This document shows positions 1 to 6,095 of a DNA stretch of 8,034 nucleotides, in pieces. How positions within the stretch are numbered: position 1 is the stretch's first letter; each line of letters begins with the position of its first letter. Source of the stretch: JBCDBY01 sp039182715 (GTDB taxonomy: Bacteria; Planctomycetota; PLA2); NCBI GenBank assembly GCA_039182715.1, contig JBCDBY010000212.1:1-8034 (forward strand), in the 5' to 3' direction. Made by a program: the position numbers and the translations under genes. Below the pieces are notes generated by a model, which was not told the DNA's origin, searched no databases, and saw nothing but the letters and a program-made list of their open reading frames with translations.

Positions 1-696
1 CCCAGCGACCGCCTCAGTCGCGAGGTACGCGACCTCCTCCAGCGCGACGGCGATGCCCAACTCGAGTCCACTGTCGACCGCTTTCGGCGAGAGACCGTCT
101 CGGCACCCGTCTCGACCGAACAACTGACCAAGGCGGGCAACCGTCATCACGTCCTCTACGCGCTTCGCAACGGAACCGAGGGCTACTCGGTCCTGATGGA
201 TGACGGGCTCCCCTCCCCCGCCGACTCCTGGACCATCCAGACGCGGCTGGAGACGATGCTGAACACCGACTTCGCCTCGGAGTCCGACAAGCTGGCGATC
301 ACGCGCAACTACCTTCGGGCGATGGGCACGCCCGACGACGTGCTGCTGGAGGAGTGGACACTGGCCGATCTGTACCGCGAGACGATGCAGCTTCGCGCGT
401 CGGTGTTCGAGGCGCGTCGGATCCACGGACTGCTCGATGGCGACTTGCAGGAGCCTCAGGCACAGAAGATCGTGCAGGCGCTGCGCGGCTGGCATCGGTC
501 TCAGCACATGCTGGTGATCTTGCGCAGCTACATCGAGAACGGAACGCGGTCGGAGCGGGAGCTCGCAGCTCTGCGCGACGCACGACTCGAGCTTCGTATC
601 CGGAAGCGTCGCTCGCTGCGTGACATCCTTTCCGATGCGCAGTTCGAGAAGCTGATCGCGAATCCGAAGTTCGAGCCGGACTCGTCGCGAGACTGA
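1..696 (+). CDS. Unrecognised helical protein, C-terminal part (5' end outside window)
   Basis: The frame is open from the first base to a TGA at 694-696, giving 231 residues with no start needed inside the window. The in-frame ATG at 196 is only internal: the codons before it read as normal protein of the same composition (for example NRHHVLYALRNGTEGYSVL). I do not recognise the family. The last 150 residues look almost entirely alpha-helical and charged, with long amphipathic stretches (TLADLYRETMQLRASVFEARR, then ARLELRIRKRRSLRDILSDAQ) that could form a helical bundle or coiled coil. No membrane segment is visible in this part, and I saw no catalytic motif. The tail is polar and acidic (FEPDSSRD). 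It is followed by two hairpins and then by the 777 gene on the same strand, 80 bases away. Whatever domain names this protein probably lies upstream of the window. Confidence 0.8.
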   Translation, partial: PSDRLSREVRDLLQRDGDAQLESTVDRFRRETVSAPVSTEQLTKAGNRHHVLYALRNGTEGYSVLMDDGLPSPADSWTIQTRLETMLNTDFASESDKLAITRNYLRAMGTPDDVLLEEWTLADLYRETMQLRASVFEARRIHGLLDGDLQEPQAQKIVQALRGWHRSQHMLVILRSYIENGTRSERELAALRDARLELRIRKRRSLRDILSDAQFEKLIANPKFEPDSSRD

Positions 697-698
697 CG

Positions 699-736
699 TC
701 GGGTCTACCCGAGCACCGCGTGCCTCAACGGCACGC
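699..736 (+). terminator. Pair of hairpins after the first gene, possible terminator
   Basis: Two perfect inverted repeats lie just after the stop codon of the first gene. TCGGGT-CT-ACCCGA spans 699-712. GCGTGCC-TCAAC-GGCACGC, a 7-bp stem with a 5-base loop, spans 718-736. Neither is followed by a T run, so this is not a textbook intrinsic terminator. It may still slow polymerase or protect the 3' end, and its place between two same-strand genes fits transcript separation. Confidence 0.35.
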
Positions 737-761
737 CGGACGGGCGTCGGCCGGCCCCGCG

Positions 762-767
762 TAGAAT
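762..767 (+). promoter_or_regulatory. Candidate -10 box (TAGAAT) for the 777 gene
   Basis: TAGAAT sits in otherwise very GC-rich DNA and ends 9 bases before the ATG at 777. Transcription would start about 7 bases downstream, so the mRNA would have almost no leader. That agrees with the absence of any SD sequence before this ATG (the bases are CCCCAACTC). No convincing -35 box is visible about 17 bases upstream. Confidence 0.4.
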
Positions 768-776
768 CCCCAACTC

Positions 777-1535
777 ATGGAAGAGGCGCTGCTGCCGGAG
801 AGCATTCGCGCTCGCGCTTCGGTCTCGGCGCGTGGCGGGCATGCGTGGCGACTGGAGGACGTGCCCGCTGTTCTCGAGGCCGCCCGCGCGGCTGGGCTGG
901 TCTGCCTGGGTGGCAAGCCTCGGTTCCGGCTGGACGACGCGACGTTCGAGCAGTACTGGAGCCACGTGGGAGGCGCTCAACGGGAGAATGCCGAGTCTTG
1001 GGGCGACTTCGTGGACCGAAGCGCAGCCCTTGTGGACCAGCATGTACGGGAGCGGTGCATTCCCTCGACGTTGCGGGAGGCCGCGGGCGGCATTCGGCCG
1101 CTTCGGGAGAGCATGCGTCGTGACGGCATCGATCCGGTCGAGCACGTGTGGCTCGAGCTCTCCTTCGCGACGGAAGAGTCGATCGACAGGCCCCGCGAGC
1201 CGGAGCGTGTGGAGCCTCCGCGGGGACCAACGCCCCGAGAACGAGCGCTCCAGCTGCTGCGGGAGAATCGCGCGTGGGCGTGGTACGCCGTGCCGCCGCT
1301 CTCCATCCCCGTCGGCGGCGTTCTGTTGAACTGGGTGTTCCCGGGTCCGTCCGACTGGGCGTGGCCGCTGTGGTTTCTGATCGGCCTGATCGTGAGTAGT
1401 GTCGTCGGCCTGCGCGTGGCGTTCGTTGATCTGGGGATGCCGATCCCGGTCCGGGTCTGCCTGGTGGCTTGGAATCTGATGCCGATCGCGCTGCTCGCAT
1501 TTGTGGCGATTGGCTGGTCAACGGTCGGGGGCTGA
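777..1535 (+). CDS. Possible Imm40-like domain fused to three membrane helices
   Basis: The 252-residue protein has two parts. Residues about 10-100 are soluble and contain a pattern I associate with Imm40-type immunity proteins of polymorphic toxin systems: a helix (WRLEDVPAVLEAARAAGL), an LGG turn at 44-46, then YW at 60-61 and ESWGDFVDRS at 73-82. This is recall of a family pattern, not a search result. Residues 100-165 form a charged, proline-containing linker. Residues about 168-188, 196-216 and 227-247 are three hydrophobic segments rich in Trp, Leu and Val, so the N-terminal domain is probably tethered to the inner membrane. No signal peptide is seen. The start is the ATG at 777, which has no SD but lies just after a TAGAAT box. 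No toxin gene adjoins it, so an immunity role would be speculative. It could equally be an unrelated membrane protein of unknown function. Confidence 0.8.
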   Translation: MEEALLPESIRARASVSARGGHAWRLEDVPAVLEAARAAGLVCLGGKPRFRLDDATFEQYWSHVGGAQRENAESWGDFVDRSAALVDQHVRERCIPSTLREAAGGIRPLRESMRRDGIDPVEHVWLELSFATEESIDRPREPERVEPPRGPTPRERALQLLRENRAWAWYAVPPLSIPVGGVLLNWVFPGPSDWAWPLWFLIGLIVSSVVGLRVAFVDLGMPIPVRVCLVAWNLMPIALLAFVAIGWSTVGG

Positions 1536-1682
1536 GCAGGCACCGCGCGATGCGCCGGCGATAGGCGCGGAACCAACGTCGGGAAGTCCCGCGCGCGGCA
1601 CCGAAGCATGCCTACCAGTCGGCGGGGAGTCGACGGACCAGGGCGAACGCCGTAGTCTTGCGCGCAGAAAGAGGGAAGCGAA
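1536..1682. other. Intergenic region, possible weak terminator and promoter
   Basis: This 147-base gap separates two plus-strand genes. Near its left end, CCGCGC at 1543-1548 can pair with GCGCGG at 1565-1570 around a 16-base loop, but no T run follows, so a terminator for the 777 gene is only a weak suggestion. Near the right end, TAGTCT at 1653-1658 could be a -10 box for the small gene at 1683, with no clear -35. Nothing else is evident. Confidence 0.25.
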
Positions 1683-1886
1683 ATGAGCAACGAACAACCC
1701 GAGGTCTCCAAGGCGCAACAGCTGGGCACGATCGTCGGCGCCGTGCTGGCCATCGTGGCGTTTCAGGCGCTCATCCCCGAGAAGACGGAGCCCGGTTTCG
1801 ACTTCGTGCGTGTCCTCTGGGCGGGTTGCGCGGGCGCCGCCGGCGCGCTGGTAGGGGCCGCCGTCGGCCGGCTGTTCGCACGCTAG
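1683..1886 (+). CDS. Small two-helix membrane protein with glycine-zipper segment
   Basis: The product has 67 residues. A polar N-terminus (MSNEQPEVSKAQQ) is followed by a hydrophobic helix at about 14-31, a short charged loop (PEKTEPGFDF), and a second helix at about 44-63 ending in GRLFAR. The second helix has small residues at close spacing (GCAGAAGALVGAAVG), a glycine-zipper-like pattern that favours tight helix packing or oligomers. GAGGGA at 1671-1676, 6 bases before the ATG, is a fair SD and supports this start. I do not recognise a named family. The gene converges with the WG-repeat gene, whose stop lies 56 bases away. The coherent hydrophobic pattern and the SD make a real gene likely, but no function can be given. 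Confidence 0.7.
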   Translation: MSNEQPEVSKAQQLGTIVGAVLAIVAFQALIPEKTEPGFDFVRVLWAGCAGAAGALVGAAVGRLFAR

Positions 1887-1897
1887 GTTCGCCGCAC

Positions 1898-1916
1898 GGA
1901 CACCCGCACCGGGTCC
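1898..1916. terminator. Bulged inverted repeat between convergent genes
   Basis: GGA(CA)CCCG and CGGGTCC can form a 7-bp stem with a 2-base bulge and a short loop. It lies in the 56-base gap where the 67-residue gene (+) and the WG-repeat gene (-) meet, so it could serve both strands. No clear T run follows on either strand, so this is a weak candidate. Confidence 0.25.
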
Positions 1917-1942
1917 TCCCTCCTTCGAGCGCTTCCGCCGCC

Positions 1943-3301
1943 CTACCGCTCGCGCTGCGGTTCGAACCGGCCGTCCTTGTATAGCCAGCCCTTCACGCCC
2001 TTCCGCGTCGCGATCGAGCGCTCCCCGCGCTGAAATCCCTCGATCCAATCGAACTCGGCGGGAATGACGAGCTTGCCCGCCCTCGAGACGCAGCCGTACT
2101 GACCTTGAAAGCGGGGCGAGTTGTTGTCCATCTTCCCGACGCCGACCACGGCGAGTCCGTTCCAGAACTCGTCGGCGTAATCGAACGGACCGGGGATGCG
2201 GGTGCGTCCGTCCCGGTCGATGAAGACCCACTTGTTCGACAGCAGCCGCACCGGCGCCAGCCCCTCGCGGAACGCGCGGCCGACTCGATAGTCGAACGGG
2301 ATGGCGATCTTGCCCTTTCGATCGAGGTAGCCCGTCTGGGGGAGGCGCATGAAGTGCGAGCCGTTCAGCTGCGTCACGACGATCCGGCCCTCGCTGAAAG
2401 ACCCGACCGAGGAAAACCGCGGCTCGGCAATCACGCGACCAGTTCGATCGATCAGGCCCAGCGCCCTGCCCTCCATCCACCCGTCCATCAGGCGCATCGG
2501 CATGACCCCGTTCACAAAGGCGGCGGGAAACTCCCCGTAGCGCATCGGTAGGACCACGCCGCCATTCCTGTCCACCATGCCATGCCTCCGCTGTCGAACC
2601 ACCATGGCGAGGCCGGGCTCACCGTGGGTGCCGAAGTCGGAGCAGCGGTCGTACTGGGCGGGAATCACGAGCTTCCCTTTGCGATCGATGAAGCCGAAGC
2701 GTCCGTTTACCTGGACCGCGGCCCTTCCGTGCCGAAACTGCCTCGCAATCCGGAACCGCGGCGGAATCACGAACCTCCCGCTGCGCGGGTCGCGGTAGCC
2801 CCAGACACGACCGCTCCGCGCGCGCACGAGGGCGGTCGAACGGAAGTTTCGAGACGCGGGCGCGCCCTCGCGATTGAAGGGAATCTCGAGCTCGCATCCG
2901 TTCTCGATGGAGACCACGCAGAACGGCACCCGGTCGATCTCGTGCCAGGCGAGAAGATCGCTCTCGTCACCCGAGAACTCGGTCCGAATGCGGATGCGAT
3001 CGTGCGCGAGGCCGACCGCGCGGTATTCGAGGACGGAGTATCGGTCGCCTTGCGAGCCGATGGTCTTGCGGCCCACGAGCTCGAAGCGGCGCGAGAGACC
3101 GGCAACCTCGCCGTTCGTCGCGTAGACGGCCGGCTGGGGATGCTCCACGCGGAGCACGAACTCTTGCCGGCCCGAGAACTCGAGGCGCGCCCGGACGTGA
3201 GGCAGATCGACACGGCCGACGAACTTCGACGCCTCCTCGTCGGCGCTCGCCGTCGAGACGAGCCCCATCCAAACCAGCGCGAGCATCCATCGCGTGCGCA
3301 C
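1943..3301 (-). CDS. Secreted WG-repeat (KWG) protein
   Basis: The 452-residue protein starts with a Sec signal peptide: MRTR, a hydrophobic core (WMLALVWMGLV) and cleavage probably after STASA, so it is likely periplasmic or extracellular. Residues 21-160 form a mostly beta domain I do not recognise. Residues 166-448 hold about seven and a half WG repeats of 30-40 residues, each following [WF]G-[FYL]-IDR-x-GK-[VI]-IPxx-[FY], then F-x-x-G-x-A-x-V. They begin near 166, 201, 240, 281, 323, 358 and 402, with a last half repeat at 437. Such repeats usually form beta-rich surfaces thought to bind other proteins or ligands; no reaction can be assigned. I chose the GTG at 3301 because GGAGG lies 7 bases before it and the signal peptide begins there. 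The frame stays open up to 3448, but that extra sequence is Arg-rich and unlike protein. It lies 76 bases downstream of a small membrane protein gene on the same strand. Confidence 0.9.
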   Translation of the reverse strand: MRTRWMLALVWMGLVSTASADEEASKFVGRVDLPHVRARLEFSGRQEFVLRVEHPQPAVYATNGEVAGLSRRFELVGRKTIGSQGDRYSVLEYRAVGLAHDRIRIRTEFSGDESDLLAWHEIDRVPFCVVSIENGCELEIPFNREGAPASRNFRSTALVRARSGRVWGYRDPRSGRFVIPPRFRIARQFRHGRAAVQVNGRFGFIDRKGKLVIPAQYDRCSDFGTHGEPGLAMVVRQRRHGMVDRNGGVVLPMRYGEFPAAFVNGVMPMRLMDGWMEGRALGLIDRTGRVIAEPRFSSVGSFSEGRIVVTQLNGSHFMRLPQTGYLDRKGKIAIPFDYRVGRAFREGLAPVRLLSNKWVFIDRDGRTRIPGPFDYADEFWNGLAVVGVGKMDNNSPRFQGQYGCVSRAGKLVIPAEFDWIEGFQRGERSIATRKGVKGWLYKDGRFEPQRER

Positions 3302-3308
3302 CCATTCA

Positions 3309-3313
3309 CCTCC
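3309..3313 (-). promoter_or_regulatory. Strong SD fixing a GTG start
   Basis: On the minus strand GGAGG (within CCGGAGGTGAATGG) lies 7 bases before the GTG at 3301. This is the best ribosome site in the neighbourhood. It rules out both the upstream in-frame starts and the ATG at 3286, which has no SD. TACGGT at 3325-3320 is a possible -10 box, but it would put the transcript start within the SD, so I do not rely on it. Confidence 0.7.
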
Positions 3314-3377
3314 GGGCACACCGTAGCAACGATTCGCAAGCCGAGCGTGCGCCGTGATCGCGGGTCGGCCGCGACGA

Positions 3378-3740
3378 TCAGTCCGCCGGGGCGCGATGCT
3401 CGGTCCTCGTTTGCTCCGGAATCTCGTCGAGGGGCGTGGAATCCGCACGAAGCGCCGCGGGCAGGATCACGAACAGGATGACACCGGACCACATCCACGT
3501 CGGCAGGAAGAAGATCGTCGACGTTCGTAGGTCGAACGGGCCGATGTTCTTCCGCATTCGATAGCGGACGTCGAGCACCAGCACCGTGATCGCCCCTCCG
3601 AGCCCGATCAGCACCATCGCGGCCGGGTCCGGGAGACCCATCGCTCGGAGTGCGACGCCGATCAGCCCCCAAACGAAGACCGACCCGAACAGCATGATCG
3701 GCCCCGGGCTGCGTGAGTGAAGGAAGCCCAACACGTCCAT
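3378..3740 (-). CDS. Small three-helix inner membrane protein of unknown function
   Basis: The product has 120 residues. After a short start (MDVLGFLHSRSPGP) come three hydrophobic segments at about 14-34, 39-57 and 75-97. A basic loop between the second and third (DVRYRMRKNIGPFDLR) should face the cytoplasm, and an acidic polar tail of about 20 residues ends the protein. I see no catalytic motif and do not recognise a named family. The ATG at 3740 has no SD, but TATCTT ends 8 bases before it, suggesting a near-leaderless transcript. The secreted WG-repeat gene begins 76 bases after its stop on the same strand, so the two may be co-transcribed. It is divergent from the propeller gene at 3832. 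Confidence 0.75.
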   Translation of the reverse strand: MDVLGFLHSRSPGPIMLFGSVFVWGLIGVALRAMGLPDPAAMVLIGLGGAITVLVLDVRYRMRKNIGPFDLRTSTIFFLPTWMWSGVILFVILPAALRADSTPLDEIPEQTRTEHRAPAD

Positions 3741-3748
3741 CGACCGCG

Positions 3749-3754
3749 AAGATA
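3749..3754 (-). promoter_or_regulatory. Candidate -10 box (TATCTT) for the small membrane gene
   Basis: Read on the minus strand, GGGTATCTTCGCGGTCG leads straight into the ATG at 3740. TATCTT ends 8 bases before the start codon, and no SD lies between them. The expected transcript start falls at or next to the A of the ATG. A -35 box is not recognisable. Confidence 0.4.
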
Positions 3755-3802
3755 CCCCGCCGGCAGGGTGCCACGCGCGATCGGGCCGCCGTTCGATTCA
3801 GG

Positions 3803-3827
3803 TAACGTGGTCCACGACCAGGAGAGG
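3803..3827 (+). promoter_or_regulatory. Possible -10, overlapping inverted repeats and SD before propeller gene
   Basis: TAACGT at 3803-3808 is a possible -10 box. Two overlapping perfect inverted repeats follow: CGTGG-T-CCACG at 3806-3816 and TGGTC-CAC-GACCA at 3808-3820. The second ends on the first base of the SD AGGAGAGG (3820-3827), which is 4 bases from the ATG at 3832. The repeats could be an operator at the transcription start or, if transcribed, a small stem next to the ribosome site. The -10 assignment is the weakest part. Confidence 0.35.
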
Positions 3828-3831
3828 TCGC

Positions 3832-4881
3832 ATGAGTCGGAGTTTCAGGATCATCAAGTTCACCGCCTGCTGCGTCGGGCTCGTCTTCCTGCTGACGTGG
3901 CACGCCCCGTCCCGAGCCGAAGAGCCGAAGGAGCGCGATCGGGAGGTCGCCGAGCCTTCCCGAGGCACCGGCATCGCGGCGCTCGGCCTGCGCTGCTCCT
4001 ACTACAAGAACGGCCGCATCTACGTGAACGTCCTCGGCACGCCGGAGGGCGAGCCGATCACCGTTCCGCCGCAGAAGGGCTGGGAGGACTTCAAGCCGTC
4101 GTGGTCCCAGACGGGTGATCTGCTCGTCTTCTTTCGCCGCGTCAAGAACGACTCGGTCGTCACCAACTGGAAGACGGCGATCTGCGTCATCAAGACGGAC
4201 GGCACCGGCTTTCATCGACTCAGCGACGGGACGCACACGGACTTCAATCAGACGTGGACGCGCGACGGCACGAATACGCCCATCTGGAATCGCCACAACG
4301 CGAATAAGACCGGGTTCGTCGTCATGGCCAGCAAGGTCGGCGCCAAGCCGGGTGAGGAATTCCCTCTGACCGACGCGGCCTTCCACAACTGGGCCTATAC
4401 CTGCCTCAAGGACGGGCGCATCCTCGTCATGTCCATGCATCCGACCCAGGGGTGGGGCTACTACCTGATGACTCCGAAGCGCGGAGGCGGCGGCCGTTAC
4501 GAACGCGTCGACTGCGCCGGGCTGGACCAGCAGGGGCTACTCGATCGCATCAGTCTTTCACCGAGCGAGACGATGGTCTGCTTCGAACACCAGCTCGGAC
4601 ACAAGCACGACCCCGTGAGCCGGGCGCTCTTCGTCGCCGATTTCGACGTCAAGACGCGCCGGATGTCGAACGTGCGGGCGATCGCGAACAAGGAACGGAA
4701 GCCCGGGTGGTTCGCCTACCCCCGCTGGACCAAGGGGGAGAAGGCGATCGTGTATCACGCCCACGAGAAGGGGACGCGATCGCTCCGTCTCTACACGCTG
4801 AAGGACGGGTCGACCATGCAGGCCTCGGTCGATCCGAAGGCGGACTACCGGTACCCCCACGGCGAGGGGATGCCGAAGTAG
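3832..4881 (+). CDS. Exported TolB-like beta-propeller protein
   Basis: The 349-residue protein has a Sec signal peptide: SRSFRIIKF, a hydrophobic stretch at about 11-24, and probable cleavage after SRA at 27-29. The mature protein should be periplasmic or secreted. It carries TolB/WD40-like (PD40) blade motifs: KPSWSQTGDLLVFF at 88-101, a strand ending in KTDGTGFHRLSDG (121-133), NQTWTRDG at 139-146, a weaker blade near 240-252 (ISLSPSETMVCFE), YPRWTKGEKAIVYHA at 296-310 and LRLYTLKDGSTMQ at 318-330. Such propellers usually act as binding scaffolds; the TolB of the Tol-Pal system is one relative, but no tol or pal genes are nearby and TolB's usual N-terminal domain is not evident. No catalytic residues are recognisable. 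The start is supported by AGGAGAGG just before the ATG. The gene is divergent from 3740 and convergent with the hydrolase gene, whose stop is only 31 bases away. The partner or ligand is unknown. Confidence 0.85.
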   Translation: MSRSFRIIKFTACCVGLVFLLTWHAPSRAEEPKERDREVAEPSRGTGIAALGLRCSYYKNGRIYVNVLGTPEGEPITVPPQKGWEDFKPSWSQTGDLLVFFRRVKNDSVVTNWKTAICVIKTDGTGFHRLSDGTHTDFNQTWTRDGTNTPIWNRHNANKTGFVVMASKVGAKPGEEFPLTDAAFHNWAYTCLKDGRILVMSMHPTQGWGYYLMTPKRGGGGRYERVDCAGLDQQGLLDRISLSPSETMVCFEHQLGHKHDPVSRALFVADFDVKTRRMSNVRAIANKERKPGWFAYPRWTKGEKAIVYHAHEKGTRSLRLYTLKDGSTMQASVDPKADYRYPHGEGMPK

Positions 4882-4912
4882 GCGCGGCCGGCGATCGGCG
4901 TTTGGCCTCCGC

Positions 4913-6025
4913 CTACCCCTTCGGCGTCACGTCCTCGATGTCCTGCTCCTTCTTCCGATCGAGGGGCATCCGGACCAGCCCGCCGCCCTTGGTGAAGTCG
5001 ATCTTCTTCAGGTCCACCTGCCGCACACGCCGGTTGTGCTGCGTGTGGTACTGCAGGATGAGGTTCTTGGTGTCGTAGGCGGTCGTCCAGATCGTCGAGC
5101 TGCGCATGTCCTCGTCCCGCGCCTCCCCTTCGCCCTCGGCCGATCCGAGAGGCAGGTTGAAGTTGTCGAGGATGCGGAACATCTCGTACATCGTTTCGGC
5201 GCCGGTATCCGTCGGGCGAGCGGTCTGGGAAAAGGCGACCGCCCGCACGAAGCGCGACGGTGGCGTGAAGTCGCCGGGCAGACCGATCATGCCGCTCCCT
5301 CCACCGAGCGGTCGGAAGTCCAATTCCTCGATGCGCTTGTCCGGCAGGGCAACCGGCGAAAGGTTGAGGTAGTTCCGCAGGTTGGTCATGTGCCAGTCGT
5401 AGTTCGGGGCATTCGTGATCACGCCCAGCGGCGCCTCGTAGATGGTCGTCTTGCCCTTCGTGAACTCGATGACGACCGCCTTGCCGCTCGGTTCCGTCAC
5501 GATCATGTGGATGGGAGACGGGATGCCGATGGCCGGCTCGACGAGCGCGATCACCGTCACCTCCCCCATCGCCTTGCGCACGTCCGCGACCGTGGCGCAG
5601 GTCGTCAGCAGGAACTGGCAGACGTCCAGGGCCTCGATGGTGCTCGCCGACTTCTCGGGATCGAGCTTCGGATACTCGGCGAAGCCGGGGTGATAGAAGA
5701 CATTGACGCTCAATCCCTTCTCGTTCATCCCGTCGACGAGATGATCCTTCTCGATCAGGTCGAGCCCGACGACGCCATGGACGGCCTTCCACGTGAGCCC
5801 CGTCTTGCCATCGCCGATCTTGCTCTTGAACTCGTACCCCCGGGGCACGATGACGACGCGCGACCTCAAGTCGAAGGTCCCCCACTCCATCGATCGGCCA
5901 AAGACGACGGCGCCGTCCTGGGCCCGGAGCGTCAGCCCGGTGCAGGCAAGGGCGGGCGGCTGCGCGGCGAAGAGTGCCGCGAGCACGATCGTCAGGTGGA
6001 TGGCGAAGCGGCGGCGAAACAACAT
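4913..6025 (-). CDS. Exported choloylglycine hydrolase / penicillin V acylase family amidase
   Basis: The 370-residue product is an N-terminal nucleophile hydrolase of the linear amide C-N hydrolase family. Members cleave amide bonds in conjugated bile acids, penicillin V or N-acyl-homoserine lactones; the substrate here cannot be told. A signal peptide (LFRRRFAIHL, then a hydrophobic core) ends PPALA, and the next residue is Cys28, which would become the free N-terminal nucleophile. Other expected residues are Arg44 in GRSMEWG, the DGMNEKGL motif at 98-105, Asn205 in ITNAPNYDW and Arg258 in PSRFVRA. Glu47 stands where Gram-positive bile salt hydrolases have Asp; I believe Glu is common in Gram-negative relatives. 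The full length fits the family. AAGGAG at 6038-6033, 7 bases from the ATG, supports the start. A TACAAT box upstream suggests its own promoter. In a free-living bacterium, a role on acylated amides such as quorum signals is as plausible as bile salts. Confidence 0.92.
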   Translation of the reverse strand: MLFRRRFAIHLTIVLAALFAAQPPALACTGLTLRAQDGAVVFGRSMEWGTFDLRSRVVIVPRGYEFKSKIGDGKTGLTWKAVHGVVGLDLIEKDHLVDGMNEKGLSVNVFYHPGFAEYPKLDPEKSASTIEALDVCQFLLTTCATVADVRKAMGEVTVIALVEPAIGIPSPIHMIVTEPSGKAVVIEFTKGKTTIYEAPLGVITNAPNYDWHMTNLRNYLNLSPVALPDKRIEELDFRPLGGGSGMIGLPGDFTPPSRFVRAVAFSQTARPTDTGAETMYEMFRILDNFNLPLGSAEGEGEARDEDMRSSTIWTTAYDTKNLILQYHTQHNRRVRQVDLKKIDFTKGGGLVRMPLDRKKEQDIEDVTPKG

Positions 6026-6053
6026 GGACTCACTCCTTCCTGAGGGGTCCGCG

Positions 6054-6059
6054 ATTGTA
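6054..6059 (-). promoter_or_regulatory. Candidate -10 box (TACAAT) for the amidase gene
   Basis: On the minus strand GGACTACAATCGCGG has a good -10 hexamer 28 bases before the ATG at 6025. That gives a leader of roughly 20 bases carrying the AAGGAG ribosome site. The -35 region (CTCTTC) is poor. The box suggests that the amidase can be transcribed independently of the 93-residue gene upstream, which ends at 6096. Confidence 0.45.
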
Positions 6060-6095
6060 GTCCGGGACGCGACCGCGAAGAGGGGCCGCGCCGCG

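Noticed and set aside
775..1521. Minus-strand open frame opposite the 777 gene
   Set aside because: It is extremely rich in Arg, Pro, Ser and Thr and is antisense to a protein with coherent membrane helices.
3302..3448. N-terminal extension of the WG-repeat protein to an upstream start
   Set aside because: The extension is Arg-rich, overlaps the end of the small membrane gene, and would bury the signal peptide. GGAGG before the GTG at 3301 gives a better start.
2582..3481. Plus-strand open frame of 299 codons opposite the WG-repeat gene
   Set aside because: It is antisense to a gene with a signal peptide, repeats and a strong SD, and shows no motif of its own.
2767..4440. Minus-strand open frame of 557 codons
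   Set aside because: It overlaps the WG-repeat gene and the small membrane gene in another frame and is antisense to the propeller gene. The composition is Arg/Pro/Ala-rich with no domain.
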